DNA of 23,988 bases from SIG455 sp045659025 (GTDB taxonomy: Bacteria > Bacillota > Clostridia > UMGS1810), in the NCBI GenBank assembly GCA_045659025.1, contig JAZOWA010000027.1, positions 1 to 23,988 on the forward strand, in the 5' to 3' direction. Both the position numbers and the translations under genes were made by a program. Numbering within the stretch: the first letter of the stretch is position 1; every line of letters begins with the position of its first letter. The notes beneath the pieces were generated by a model. It worked only from the letters and a program-made list of their open reading frames with translations, did not search any database and was not told the origin of the DNA. This document shows positions 9,103 to 16,994 of this stretch, in pieces.

Positions 9103-10545
9103 ATGAAGATTTGTCTTATTAACCATAACGAAAGATACGCGATATGCGAGATTGCCATGGCGTATTTTCCCCATACGAAGTTTGAGGATGCCACCGAGCC
9201 ACCCACAGAGGGTGATTACGTCATCAGCGAGCTCAAAAGAGAAGGGGATATGTATCAATATATCACCACATTAAGCTATAACGGCATCACAGAGACCAAC
9301 ACAGTAGAAAACACAGAGTATAATAAGACCTACTTCAAGCAGTCCTTTCATCATCTTGCAAAACGCCTTGTAGGCGGTTTTCTCCCCTGGGGAGTGCTTA
9401 CGGGTATCCGCCCGGGTAAAATAGCAAGGGAACTTATAGAATCAGGTCTAGACAGAGATGGCGTGAAGGATAGGTTTTTAACCCACTATCTTACAGACAG
9501 CGTCAAGGCAGACCTTGCCATAGAGGTGGCAGAGAACGAACTCAAAGTGCTTGGCGGTATGGATAAGAATGCCATAAGTCTTTATGTGGGCATTCCCTTT
9601 TGTCCCACAAGATGCCTTTATTGTTCTTTCACATCCCAGTCTATCAAGTTCACATCCAAGTTCGTAGAGCCCTATCTTGAGGCACTTTATAAAGAGATTG
9701 AATACACAGCGAATAAACTCAAAGACACACCTTATCATATTGAGACGGTGTATATAGGCGGTGGCACACCCACCTCCCTTACTGCCACCCAGCTCGACGG
9801 ACTCATAAAGAAGCTCTATGCAGAGTTTGATTTGTCGGGTATAAAGGAGTTTTCCGTAGAGGCAGGCAGACCCGACACCATTGATGCAGATAAGCTCATT
9901 GCTTTAAGGGATAATGGAGTGACGAGGATAAGCATCAATCCCCAGACAATTAACGATAACACTCTTAAGCTTATCGGCAGAAGCCATAGTGCAGCGGATT
10001 TTATAAAGAGCTATCAGTTGGCGACGGATCTTGGTATCACCAATATCAATACCGATATCATTGCAGGCCTTCCCGGTGAGAGCACCGAGGATTTTATGAG
10101 GACTCTCTCTGCTATAGAGGATATTAACCCCACCAATGTGACGGTGCACACTATGAGCATCAAGCACGGCTCTTTCCTTGATAGGGACTATAATATGTAT
10201 TCCATATCAAGTGCTACTGCGGTTAATGATATGCTAAACGCCACCTATGAAAGTATGAAGTCTTTAGGCAAGATGCCCTATTATATGTATCGACAGAAGA
10301 ATATGCTGGGCAACTTAGAGAACGTGGGCTATTGCGATAAGGGTTTTGAGAATTTATATAATATCTACATAATGGAAGAGGTGCAGACCATAGTCGCCCT
10401 GGGCGTTGGTGCATCCTCCAAGATAGTAACCCCCGACAGTATAGAGAGGGTATTCAACGTGAAGGACGTGTATGAATACATCACCCGTCACGATGAGATG
10501 TTAAGACGCAAAGATATGATTTTCAATTTGATGGATAGAAAATAA
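9103..10545 (+). CDS. hemZ: HemZ-type radical SAM coproporphyrinogen III dehydrogenase
   Basis: The protein (480 residues) is an oxygen-independent coproporphyrinogen III oxidase-like radical SAM enzyme. CPTRCLYC (residues 167-174, CX3CX2C) holds the 4Fe-4S cluster, YIGGGTPTSL (217-226) is the SAM-binding glycine motif, and FSVEAGRPD fits the HemN/HemZ family. An N-terminal region of about 150 residues with WGVLTGIRPGKIA precedes the radical SAM core; this extension is typical of HemZ and absent from HemN or HemW. The start at 9103 follows CGGAGA. Its biochemical role in Clostridia is unsettled, because HemZ often occurs without a full haem pathway and radical SAM relatives such as HemW are haem chaperones. 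No other haem gene is seen in this window. Confidence 0.88.
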   Translation: MKICLINHNERYAICEIAMAYFPHTKFEDATEPPTEGDYVISELKREGDMYQYITTLSYNGITETNTVENTEYNKTYFKQSFHHLAKRLVGGFLPWGVLTGIRPGKIARELIESGLDRDGVKDRFLTHYLTDSVKADLAIEVAENELKVLGGMDKNAISLYVGIPFCPTRCLYCSFTSQSIKFTSKFVEPYLEALYKEIEYTANKLKDTPYHIETVYIGGGTPTSLTATQLDGLIKKLYAEFDLSGIKEFSVEAGRPDTIDADKLIALRDNGVTRISINPQTINDNTLKLIGRSHSAADFIKSYQLATDLGITNINTDIIAGLPGESTEDFMRTLSAIEDINPTNVTVHTMSIKHGSFLDRDYNMYSISSATAVNDMLNATYESMKSLGKMPYYMYRQKNMLGNLENVGYCDKGFENLYNIYIMEEVQTIVALGVGASSKIVTPDSIERVFNVKDVYEYITRHDEMLRRKDMIFNLMDRK

Positions 10546-10556
10546 GGGGTGATTTT

Positions 10557-11636
10557 ATGTCATGTATTAAGATAATGCATATGGCAGATATTCATTTCGG
10601 CAGACCTGTAACAGGTCTTGATGAGAGCAAACGTAATCTTCGCAGACAGGAGGTACGTTCCACCTTTTCCTCTGCTATTGATATGGCAAAGGAGAATGGT
10701 GTGGATGTAATTCTCATTTCAGGGGATCTTTTTGATACTGCCGATACAGATAAAAGCACCATCAATTTTCTCACAAACGAATTTGGCAAAATCCCCACCA
10801 TCCCCATTTTCATCGCACCCGGTAACCACGACCCCAAGGGAAATGCATATAAGATGCTCGCCGATGGCGGTTGCAATAATGTCACCATATTTGATGGCAG
10901 AGCAAGATGCGTGGAGATTCCCGATAAGAATCTTGCGATATACGGAGTTGGCTTTGAGAACGAAGTGGTGAACGAGCACCTTTTGAGAGGCCTTAAAGCC
11001 ACGGATAACAGCAAAATCAACATAGCGGTAATCCACGGCGAGGTGGCGGCAAACAGCGATTATAACCCCATAACGGAAGACGATATCGCATCCAGTGGCA
11101 TGGACTATGTGGCATTGGGACACGTTCATACATATTCAGGTATTAAAAAAGCAGGTGACACCTTCTATGCTTATAGTGGCACATTAGAGGGTGGCGGCTT
11201 TGACGAATGTGATGATAAGGGTGTGATATACGGCACCGTGTCAAAGGAAGGCTGTTCTCTTGGCTTCACCCGCCTTTGTCGCAGATGCTACCGCACCATT
11301 GAGATTGATGTATCGGAAGAGGCAACCCTTCAGGATATAATAGGCCTTGTTAAAAGCAAGGTTTCTGATAAAAACGATTTGTATAAGATAGTCTTAACAG
11401 GCAAAAGATGCGAGACTATCCCTGAGGGTGTTATAGAGAACGAGCTTGACGCATTTTTTGTTAAGGTGAAAGACACCACCCGTGGCGCGTATAACCTTGA
11501 AGAGATTGCCAAGGAGTATAACCTCAAGGGTATTTTTGCCCGTAATGTGGCAGAACGCCTTGCCAATTGTGACGAAACAGAGAGGGAAGCACTGCTTAAG
11601 GGTGCTGATATTGTGTTTGATATTTTGTCCGAATAG
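10557..11636 (+). CDS. SbcD/YhaO-like metallophosphoesterase (DNA repair exonuclease family)
   Basis: A calcineurin-like phosphoesterase domain fills residues 5-200 with all expected metal ligands: MADIHFG (Asp11, His13), SGDLFD (Asp57), PGNHDP (Asn90, His91), VIHGE (His160) and LGHVHTY (His189, His191). The remaining 160 residues match the position of the capping domain in SbcD/Mre11 and YhaO. Such nucleases normally act with an SMC-like ATPase (SbcC, Rad50 or YhaN). No such gene lies next to it: recG follows 13 bases later. At 359 residues it is slightly shorter than YhaO. Start ATG 10557 follows AAGGGGTGA. The nuclease role is inferred from family and from recJ/recG in the same unit. Confidence 0.82.
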   Translation: MSCIKIMHMADIHFGRPVTGLDESKRNLRRQEVRSTFSSAIDMAKENGVDVILISGDLFDTADTDKSTINFLTNEFGKIPTIPIFIAPGNHDPKGNAYKMLADGGCNNVTIFDGRARCVEIPDKNLAIYGVGFENEVVNEHLLRGLKATDNSKINIAVIHGEVAANSDYNPITEDDIASSGMDYVALGHVHTYSGIKKAGDTFYAYSGTLEGGGFDECDDKGVIYGTVSKEGCSLGFTRLCRRCYRTIEIDVSEEATLQDIIGLVKSKVSDKNDLYKIVLTGKRCETIPEGVIENELDAFFVKVKDTTRGAYNLEEIAKEYNLKGIFARNVAERLANCDETEREALLKGADIVFDILSE

Positions 11637-11649
11637 AGGGTGACGGAGT

Positions 11650-13707
11650 ATGAGCGACAGCAGAAATCTTTTGAGTTCATCTATTCAGTATGTAAAGGGA
11701 GTGGGGGAGAAAAGAGCCACTCTTTTTAATAAACTCGGTATATACAATATAGAAGATCTGCTCCACTATTTCCCCAAGGAGTATGAGGACAGACGCCATA
11801 TATACACTATCTCCCGCCTTGCCGACGGGATGACCTGCTGTATCAAGGCTCCCGTCTTAACCATTGCTGCAGAACGAAGATTCAAGTATAATCAGGCGGT
11901 GTATTCTCTGGCGGTGGATGATGGTACGGGCAGTATAAATGTATTTTGGTTTTCTTCGCCCAAGTATAAACGTAAGTTTGAAAGGGGCGCAGATTATATC
12001 TTCTATGGTAAGGTGGTCAATCGTAACGGCTATCTCCAGTTTGAACTTATCGAGGCAGAACTTGCGGATAAGAACGTGAAAACGGGCAAAATCCTTCCCG
12101 TTTACTCTCTTGTAAAGGGCATCAACCAGACCAACCTTCGCAATATGGTGGATAGTGTCCTTTCAAAAGCGGATCATTTTGAGGATTACCTTCCCAAAGA
12201 CGTTATTGAGTCAAATAATCTTATGAGCTATGACAGAGCCCTTCGTGCCATTCACTTCCCCGAGGATATGGATGATTTTGAGGAGGCAAGACGCAGATTC
12301 GTCTTTGAAGAGCTCTTTGTCCTGCAACTGTCTCTTAACTATATGCGCACCCGCCGTACCCATACGGGTGGATATATATTTGCAGATATTTCCCACGGCA
12401 GAGAGTTCGTAGATTCCCTGCCCTTTGAGCTCACCCCTTCGCAGAAACGTGCAATCCGTGAAATCTGCGAGGACTTTCAGTCCGGCAAACCTATGAACCG
12501 TCTCGTTCAGGGTGATGTGGGTAGCGGTAAGACGGTGGTTGCCGCATGTGCTATGTTCATTGCAGCACGTAACGGTTATCAGTCCGCCCTTATGGCACCT
12601 ACCGAGATTCTGGCGATTCAGCATTATGAGACTTTCAAAAAATTCTTTGGTGATAAACTGAATATTGCCCTTCTCACCGGTTCCACCACGGGTAAGAAAC
12701 AGATTCTTTCAGATATAGAGGGTGGCAATTACGATATAGTAATCGGCACCCACGCACTTATAGAGGATAATGTGGAGTTCAATAACCTGGGCCTTTGTGT
12801 CACCGACGAGCAACACCGATTCGGCGTGAGCCAACGCTCCAAATTAAGTGGTAAGAATGATTCCACCCACGTGCTCGTTATGAGTGCTACGCCTATTCCC
12901 CGCACCCTTGCCCTTATCCTTTATGGTGACCTTGATATCACCATCATATCCGATAAGCCTGCGGGCAGGCAGGATATTGACACGTTCTGTGTTAATAACA
13001 CCATTCGCGGTCGTGCCTATGGATTTGTCCGTAAGCAACTCGAAGAGGGCAGGCAGGCATATGTGGTGTGTCCTCTTGTAGAGGAATCCGATACCCTTGA
13101 TGCTGTATCGGGTGTACAGTTTGCCGAGAAACTGCAGAGAGACGTTTTTCCCGATTATAAGGTGGGGCTTCTCCACGGCAGGATGAAATCTTCCGAGAAG
13201 GATTCCATCATGATGCAGTTCAAAAATGGCGATATTAACCTCCTTGTATCCACTACGGTAATCGAGGTGGGCGTGGATGTTGCCAATGCCAATATCATGG
13301 TTATTGAGAATGCGGAACGCTTCGGTCTTTCCCAACTTCATCAGCTTCGTGGCAGGGTAGGCAGAGGCGCATATAAATCCTATTGTATACTCATCACCGA
13401 TAGTCAGAACGACGTAACTCAGCAGAGGATGAATATTATGACTGCCACCAATGACGGCTTCGTAATTTCGCAAAAGGACTTGGAACTTCGTGGTTGTGGC
13501 GAGTTTTTCGGCACGAAACAGCACGGTCTGCCCGAGCTTAAGATTGCTAATCTCTTTACGGATATGGATATCCTCAAATCCGCTCAGGAACAGTGTGAGA
13601 AGCTCCTTTCCGCCGACCCCTTCCTTAAAGCAGAATGTAACGAAAGTCTCCGTAGGCGGATACACCATATGTTCGGCAAGTTTGCAAGTGCAGATATATT
13701 TAATTAA
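11650..13707 (+). CDS. recG: ATP-dependent DNA helicase RecG
   Basis: RecG remodels stalled replication forks and branch-migrates Holliday junctions. The 685-residue protein has the usual order. An N-terminal helix-hairpin-helix/wedge segment comes first (VKGVGEKRATLFNKLGI, residues 15-31), with an OB fold at about 60-140. The helicase motifs follow: GDVGSGKT (Walker A, 288-295), TDEQHRFG (motif II, 385-392), MSATPIPRT (411-419) and HQLRGRVGRG (564-573). A C-terminal TRG-like segment ends the protein. The DEQH box with HRFGV is characteristic of RecG rather than Mfd or PriA. Translation starts at ATG 11650, likely guided by GAGGG about 9 bases upstream. It is the last gene of the unit, and its stop is 5 bases before the terminator stem. 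Confidence 0.97.
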   Translation: MSDSRNLLSSSIQYVKGVGEKRATLFNKLGIYNIEDLLHYFPKEYEDRRHIYTISRLADGMTCCIKAPVLTIAAERRFKYNQAVYSLAVDDGTGSINVFWFSSPKYKRKFERGADYIFYGKVVNRNGYLQFELIEAELADKNVKTGKILPVYSLVKGINQTNLRNMVDSVLSKADHFEDYLPKDVIESNNLMSYDRALRAIHFPEDMDDFEEARRRFVFEELFVLQLSLNYMRTRRTHTGGYIFADISHGREFVDSLPFELTPSQKRAIREICEDFQSGKPMNRLVQGDVGSGKTVVAACAMFIAARNGYQSALMAPTEILAIQHYETFKKFFGDKLNIALLTGSTTGKKQILSDIEGGNYDIVIGTHALIEDNVEFNNLGLCVTDEQHRFGVSQRSKLSGKNDSTHVLVMSATPIPRTLALILYGDLDITIISDKPAGRQDIDTFCVNNTIRGRAYGFVRKQLEEGRQAYVVCPLVEESDTLDAVSGVQFAEKLQRDVFPDYKVGLLHGRMKSSEKDSIMMQFKNGDINLLVSTTVIEVGVDVANANIMVIENAERFGLSQLHQLRGRVGRGAYKSYCILITDSQNDVTQQRMNIMTATNDGFVISQKDLELRGCGEFFGTKQHGLPELKIANLFTDMDILKSAQEQCEKLLSADPFLKAECNESLRRRIHHMFGKFASADIFN

Positions 13708-13712
13708 AATGA

Positions 13713-13756
13713 AAACGGGATTTACTCATCCGAGTAAATCCCGTTTGTTTTATTTA
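13713..13756. terminator. Bidirectional terminator between convergent recG and ZIP genes
   Basis: A perfect 15-bp stem (13713-13727 with 13732-13746) encloses a 4-base loop. It is followed by GTTTTATTT on the + strand and by TTCATTTTAATTA on the - strand, so it can stop transcription from both sides. Confidence 0.92.
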
Positions 13757-13763
13757 ATCCGCT

Positions 13764-14519
13764 TTAACCGAGAATGGTGTCAAACACAAGCATTAAGCAA
13801 AATCCCACAATGAGCGCCAGCGTAGCACCTCTCTGGCTGCCGTGGGCGTGGGTTTCGGGGATGATCTCATCACTTATGATGTAGAGCATTGTACCACCTG
13901 CAAAAGCAAGGGCAAATGGCAAAATAGCGGTGGAGAAGCTTACTGCGAAGTATCCGAGAAAAGTTCCCACCACTTCTATAACGCCCGTCATAAGCGCGTA
14001 TATAAAGGTCTTTTTCGGTGGAATTCCGGCACCCAACATAGGCCCGATTATCACCATACCCTCGGGGATATTCTGCAAGGCGATACCACCCGCTATAAGC
14101 AGAGCATCACCGGTGTTGCCCGAACCGAATCCCACACCTGCCGCAAGGCCTTCGGGGAGATTGTGGATGGCAATAGCCATTACAAAAAGCATTATTTTAT
14201 CTATTCGTGATTTTTCAGGGTGGCTTTCGTTGTCACCGCCTATGATGTTGTGAGCGTGGGGTACGAGTTTGTCAATAGCTATAAGACAAAACGTACCTGC
14301 AAAAATTCCCGCTATGGCTAGGATAAGGCCACTTTCACCGCCATATTCCATAGATGGCAATATCAGTCCTATTACCGCTGCTGCAAGCATGATACCTGCC
14401 GCAAAAGATAGCACCACATCACTGAATTTGTGGGTGATGTTTTTGAATATAAATCCGATAACAGAGCCGAGTAAAGTAGCGCCTCCCACACCCAGTGCGG
14501 TCAGAATTACTATATTCAT
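13764..14519 (-). CDS. ZIP-family divalent metal transporter (ZupT-like)
   Basis: This 251-residue membrane protein imports divalent metals such as Zn2+, Fe2+ or Mn2+. About eight hydrophobic segments can be read. The binuclear metal site of the ZIP family is visible as HNLPEG (residues 119-124, TM4) and QNIPEG (149-154, TM5). HAH at 88-90 and HAH near 224-226 are extra histidines in loops or ends that could help capture metal. The Gln in the second motif, where many relatives have His or Glu, may alter metal preference (inference). The ATG is preceded by AGGAGA. It lies 22 bases after the serine hydrolase on the same strand and is probably read from that gene's promoter; it converges on recG. 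Confidence 0.9.
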   Translation of the reverse strand: MNIVILTALGVGGATLLGSVIGFIFKNITHKFSDVVLSFAAGIMLAAAVIGLILPSMEYGGESGLILAIAGIFAGTFCLIAIDKLVPHAHNIIGGDNESHPEKSRIDKIMLFVMAIAIHNLPEGLAAGVGFGSGNTGDALLIAGGIALQNIPEGMVIIGPMLGAGIPPKKTFIYALMTGVIEVVGTFLGYFAVSFSTAILPFALAFAGGTMLYIISDEIIPETHAHGSQRGATLALIVGFCLMLVFDTILG

Positions 14520-14541
14520 ATTTTATATCTCCTGTCAAAAA

Positions 14542-15714
14542 TTAACTGTTGATGCATGTGTATATGATATTTCTGAGACGGGGCATATAGAATGTCTCCT
14601 GGGGGTTGAGCATGTGGTGTGAATAAAACATAGACATATTGATTGAAGGATCAGAAAGCGCAGTAGCACCTGCCGCACCACTCCAGCCGAATTCGCCTAT
14701 GTTACCGCAGGAGCCACCCTTGGCTCTGTCAATCATAGTTCTCACGCCCAATCCGTAGCCGTATCCCTTGAGCTGAGGCCAGGTGAATGTGGCAAGTTGC
14801 TCGGGAGTGAGCTGATTTGTGCGCATAAGGTCAATGGTGGATGATGCAATTATCCTCTCACCGCTTTTGCCCACACCGCCATTTGCAAGGGCAGATACAA
14901 AGAGGGAATAATCCTCTACCGATGTGGTTATACCTGCACCGCCGTTGTCGTGAATATCACTTACTACACCGCTGATGGCTTTACCGCAGTTTTCCACCCT
15001 GCCCACTTCAGTACATTCACTTGCCTGAAGTTCAGATAATGACTTGGTGGTGTTTATCACATATTTGTACTGTTCCGCCATTTTGTCTTGCACGTGTACG
15101 TTGGTGAAGAAGGTATTTTTCATGCCCAAAGGCTCTAAAATAGTCTCTTTCGCATAATCACGGAATTTCTTGCCTGCAATTATCTCTACCACCGCTGCAA
15201 GCACATCGTGGCTGGAGCCGTATTTCCATTTCTCGCCGGGCTCAAAATCAATAAAATCCTTGGCAATGCACTTTACCGCATCAATGGTATCAAGGGGAGC
15301 ACCCTTTGCCTTCTTCGCTTCTTCATAGAGCTCTTTGCGACTGTTGTATGTTATACCTGATGTCATGGTAAAGATATGTCTTAAAGTGATCGGCTTTTCC
15401 GCCTTTTTGATTTCACCATCGGGTGATTTGATATACATCTCCTTGAATTCAGGGATATACTCATAAAGCGGCTCGTCAAGTAAGAACTTGCCCCTTTCAT
15501 AAAGTTGCATAGCCGCGGTCACGGTGAGTACTTTGGTGCAGGAATAAATGTTGAGCAAAGAGTCCCCTCTCATAGGAATCTTTTTATCTATATCGGCATA
15601 TCCCGACTGGTATGAGAACACCTCTTCGTTGTTCACACACACGCTGATAGCGTTACCGGGGATAATCCAGGATGTAAGCTCATCCATAAAGTTTTTCATA
15701 GGTTCAAAATTCAT
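14542..15714 (-). CDS. Serine hydrolase of the beta-lactamase (class C/esterase) family
   Basis: This 390-residue protein belongs to the serine beta-lactamase-like family (PF00144), which includes class C beta-lactamases, DD-peptidases and EstB-type esterases. The nucleophile motif SxxK is SCTK (Ser58, Lys61), the second catalytic motif is YGS (Tyr165-Ser167), and GWSGAAG (343-349) occupies the place of the KTG/HxG box. There is no signal peptide or membrane segment, so it is probably cytosolic; that argues against a true periplasmic-type lactamase and for an esterase or peptidase of unknown substrate. The start is fixed by AGGAGGT just upstream, and a TTGACT-17-TATCAT promoter lies in the adjacent gap. 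ZIP follows in the same direction. Confidence 0.88.
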   Translation of the reverse strand: MNFEPMKNFMDELTSWIIPGNAISVCVNNEEVFSYQSGYADIDKKIPMRGDSLLNIYSCTKVLTVTAAMQLYERGKFLLDEPLYEYIPEFKEMYIKSPDGEIKKAEKPITLRHIFTMTSGITYNSRKELYEEAKKAKGAPLDTIDAVKCIAKDFIDFEPGEKWKYGSSHDVLAAVVEIIAGKKFRDYAKETILEPLGMKNTFFTNVHVQDKMAEQYKYVINTTKSLSELQASECTEVGRVENCGKAISGVVSDIHDNGGAGITTSVEDYSLFVSALANGGVGKSGERIIASSTIDLMRTNQLTPEQLATFTWPQLKGYGYGLGVRTMIDRAKGGSCGNIGEFGWSGAAGATALSDPSINMSMFYSHHMLNPQETFYMPRLRNIIYTCINS

Positions 15715-15743
15715 ACTGCACCTCCTGATAATGTATCACCTCA

Positions 15744-15772
15744 ATGATACCACCAAAGCAGATGAAAGTCAA
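15744..15772 (-). promoter_or_regulatory. Promoter of the serine hydrolase-ZIP pair
   Basis: Reading the - strand, TTGACT (15767-15772) and TATCAT (15744-15749) are 17 bases apart. The expected start near 15737 gives a leader of about 23 bases containing AGGAGGT. Confidence 0.75.
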
Positions 15773-15774
15773 AT

Positions 15775-15802
15775 AAAAAGAGACTCCGCAGAGCCTCTTT
15801 TT
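15775..15802 (-). terminator. Terminator after the cysteine-rich gene
   Basis: A 12-bp stem with one G-U pair on the - strand (AAAAAGAGGCTC / GAGTCTCTTTTT) closes a 4-base loop and ends in T residues, 17 bases after the stop. It directly abuts the next gene's -35 box. Confidence 0.82.
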
Positions 15803-15819
15803 GCAATTATGATTGAATG

Positions 15820-16638
15820 TCAACAGCCACAGATGTTGGTTGGTTCACAGCAATCAAAGTGGTTTCTTTCAGGTGGGAAGAACTCATCAACGGGGAAGGA
15901 GAGACGCTCAAACAACTCGCAGGGGTTGTTCTCGGTAGAGGCGATACACTCGTTTTCGGGTATGCAGAAGTCGATAACGGGTACTATGAGCTGTACCTTT
16001 CTCATAATGCGGGTGATGGTAAAGAGACCTAATGTTACATACACCCTCTTGGAGCCGTTGTCAACTATGAGGTCGTCAAACACCCTGCATACACATTCGG
16101 GGAGGGAGTTAACGTCTGTCTCACCGCAACAGCATTCGCAATTGCAGTCACGGTCAACTAATTTGGCAGAGAGGGCGATGGGGTCAACCACCTCAATCTG
16201 TGATTTGGGCAGGTTGGTTTTCTGCCATAGCTGGGTGTCGGTTTCGTCGGGTCTGTACTTGGATGTGAACACCTTTGCACTGCCTTCCGAGCCGAAGAGG
16301 ATTACCTTCTTGTCAAAGGTAGCCAGACCTTCAATAGTTGTCGGCTGACCAACCCCGCAGAAAACGTCAAGCTTCACCCTGAAGAAGAACTTGAGGTCAA
16401 CTGTGAAATAACCGCTGTTAAAGGGTACTGCTTCCACGTCACTGTATACCCAGATGATTTCCGCTTTTCTGATTTTCACATTGATAGCGCGGTCAAGTAT
16501 CTGCTGACCCGCCTCGGTGAGATACACTCTTAAGTTCTCAATGCACTCTTTGTCACGGCAACTGTCGTAGATTTTGTCTGTCTGTATGCAAACGCCGTTA
16601 CCCGAGGTGTTCTGACAGCAATTTGAATTTTCGTTCAT
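15820..16638 (-). CDS. Unrecognised cysteine-rich protein, 20 Cys in 272 residues
   Basis: I do not recognise a named family. The protein has 20 cysteines. They are grouped at the N-terminus (7, 8, 17, 27, 32), in a central cluster DCNCECCCG (165-171) with ECVC (181-184), at 225, 231 and 240, and in a C-terminal tail FDCCEPTNICGC (262-272). Between the clusters are two stretches rich in predicted beta strands (about 50-125 and 185-230). No signal peptide or membrane segment is present. The motif CRDKECIENLRVYLT (27-41) seems diagnostic, and from memory similar proteins occur in other Clostridia. The start is fixed by GGAGGAG 5 bases upstream. A SigK-like promoter precedes it, so a spore coat or exosporium protein is one possibility; metal binding is another. 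Both are inference. It has its own terminator, so it is probably monocistronic. Confidence 0.85.
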   Translation of the reverse strand: MNENSNCCQNTSGNGVCIQTDKIYDSCRDKECIENLRVYLTEAGQQILDRAINVKIRKAEIIWVYSDVEAVPFNSGYFTVDLKFFFRVKLDVFCGVGQPTTIEGLATFDKKVILFGSEGSAKVFTSKYRPDETDTQLWQKTNLPKSQIEVVDPIALSAKLVDRDCNCECCCGETDVNSLPECVCRVFDDLIVDNGSKRVYVTLGLFTITRIMRKVQLIVPVIDFCIPENECIASTENNPCELFERLSFPVDEFFPPERNHFDCCEPTNICGC

Positions 16639-16676
16639 ATAAACTCCTCCAATTCACAAAAGAATTATTTCAATAT

Positions 16677-16705
16677 CATATTATGAGTCACCCCCGCCTG
16701 TTGTG
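16677..16705 (-). promoter_or_regulatory. Possible SigK-type (mother-cell) promoter of the cysteine-rich gene
   Basis: On the - strand CACA (16702-16705) is followed after 16 bases by CATAATATG (16677-16685). This fits the known SigK pattern mACm-N16-CATAnnnTA except for the last base. I see no good TTGACA/TATAAT pair here. Short motifs like this occur by chance. Confidence 0.35.
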
Positions 16706-16738
16706 AATAAAATCGGGGTAATTGCATAAATTTTGATA

Positions 16739-16767
16739 TTGACAATGCCTTGTGCGTGTGATATAAA
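16739..16767 (+). promoter_or_regulatory. Promoter of the FMN riboswitch-ribU transcript
   Basis: TTGACA (16739-16744) and TATAAA (16762-16767) are 17 bases apart, with TG at 16759-16760 making an extended -10. Transcription should start near 16774, about 18 bases before the riboswitch. Confidence 0.85.
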
Positions 16768-16791
16768 AATATTGTAGCAAATTTAAGCATA

Positions 16792-16900
16792 ATATCTTTG
16801 GGGCAGGGTGCAATTCCCGATCGGCGGTATAGTCCGCGAGCGATAAGCTGATGTGGTGCAATTCCACTACCGACAGTATAGTCTGGATGAGAAAAGATAT
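16792..16900 (+). promoter_or_regulatory. FMN riboswitch (RFN element)
   Basis: The conserved RFN core is plain: GGGGCAGGGTG, then CAATTCCCGA, GGCGGTATAGTCCGCGAGC, GGTGCAATTCCACTACCGAC and AGTATAGTCTGGATGAGA. The closing stem P1 pairs ATATCTTT (16792-16799) with AAAGATAT (16893-16900). FMN binding should stabilise P1, leave the downstream terminator free to form and shut off ribU. Together with its promoter and terminator it fills the 356-base gap between the cysteine-rich gene and ribU. Confidence 0.97.
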
Positions 16901-16932
16901 GGCTGATGGTATACATATGCCTTGCCTTTTTA

Positions 16933-16957
16933 CGCCCGAAGATATCGGGCGTTTTTT
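16933..16957 (+). terminator. Riboswitch-controlled terminator (expression platform)
   Basis: CGCCCGA (16933-16939) pairs with TCGGGCG (16945-16951) around a 5-base loop and is followed by six T residues. The segment CCCGAAGATAT (16935-16945) can instead pair with the 5' strand of P1, giving a clear antiterminator. Confidence 0.9.
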
Positions 16958-16994
16958 AATGCAAATTTAAGTATGTAAAAAGGGAGAATCCGCT

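Noticed and set aside
12844..13668. Open frame of 274 codons on the - strand inside recG
   Set aside because: It is antisense to helicase motifs of recG and has no recognisable domain; it is explained by codon bias of the real gene.
15548..16348. Open frame of 266 codons on the + strand across two - strand genes
   Set aside because: It crosses the serine hydrolase start, its promoter, a terminator and the cysteine-rich gene, all of which are better supported on the other strand.
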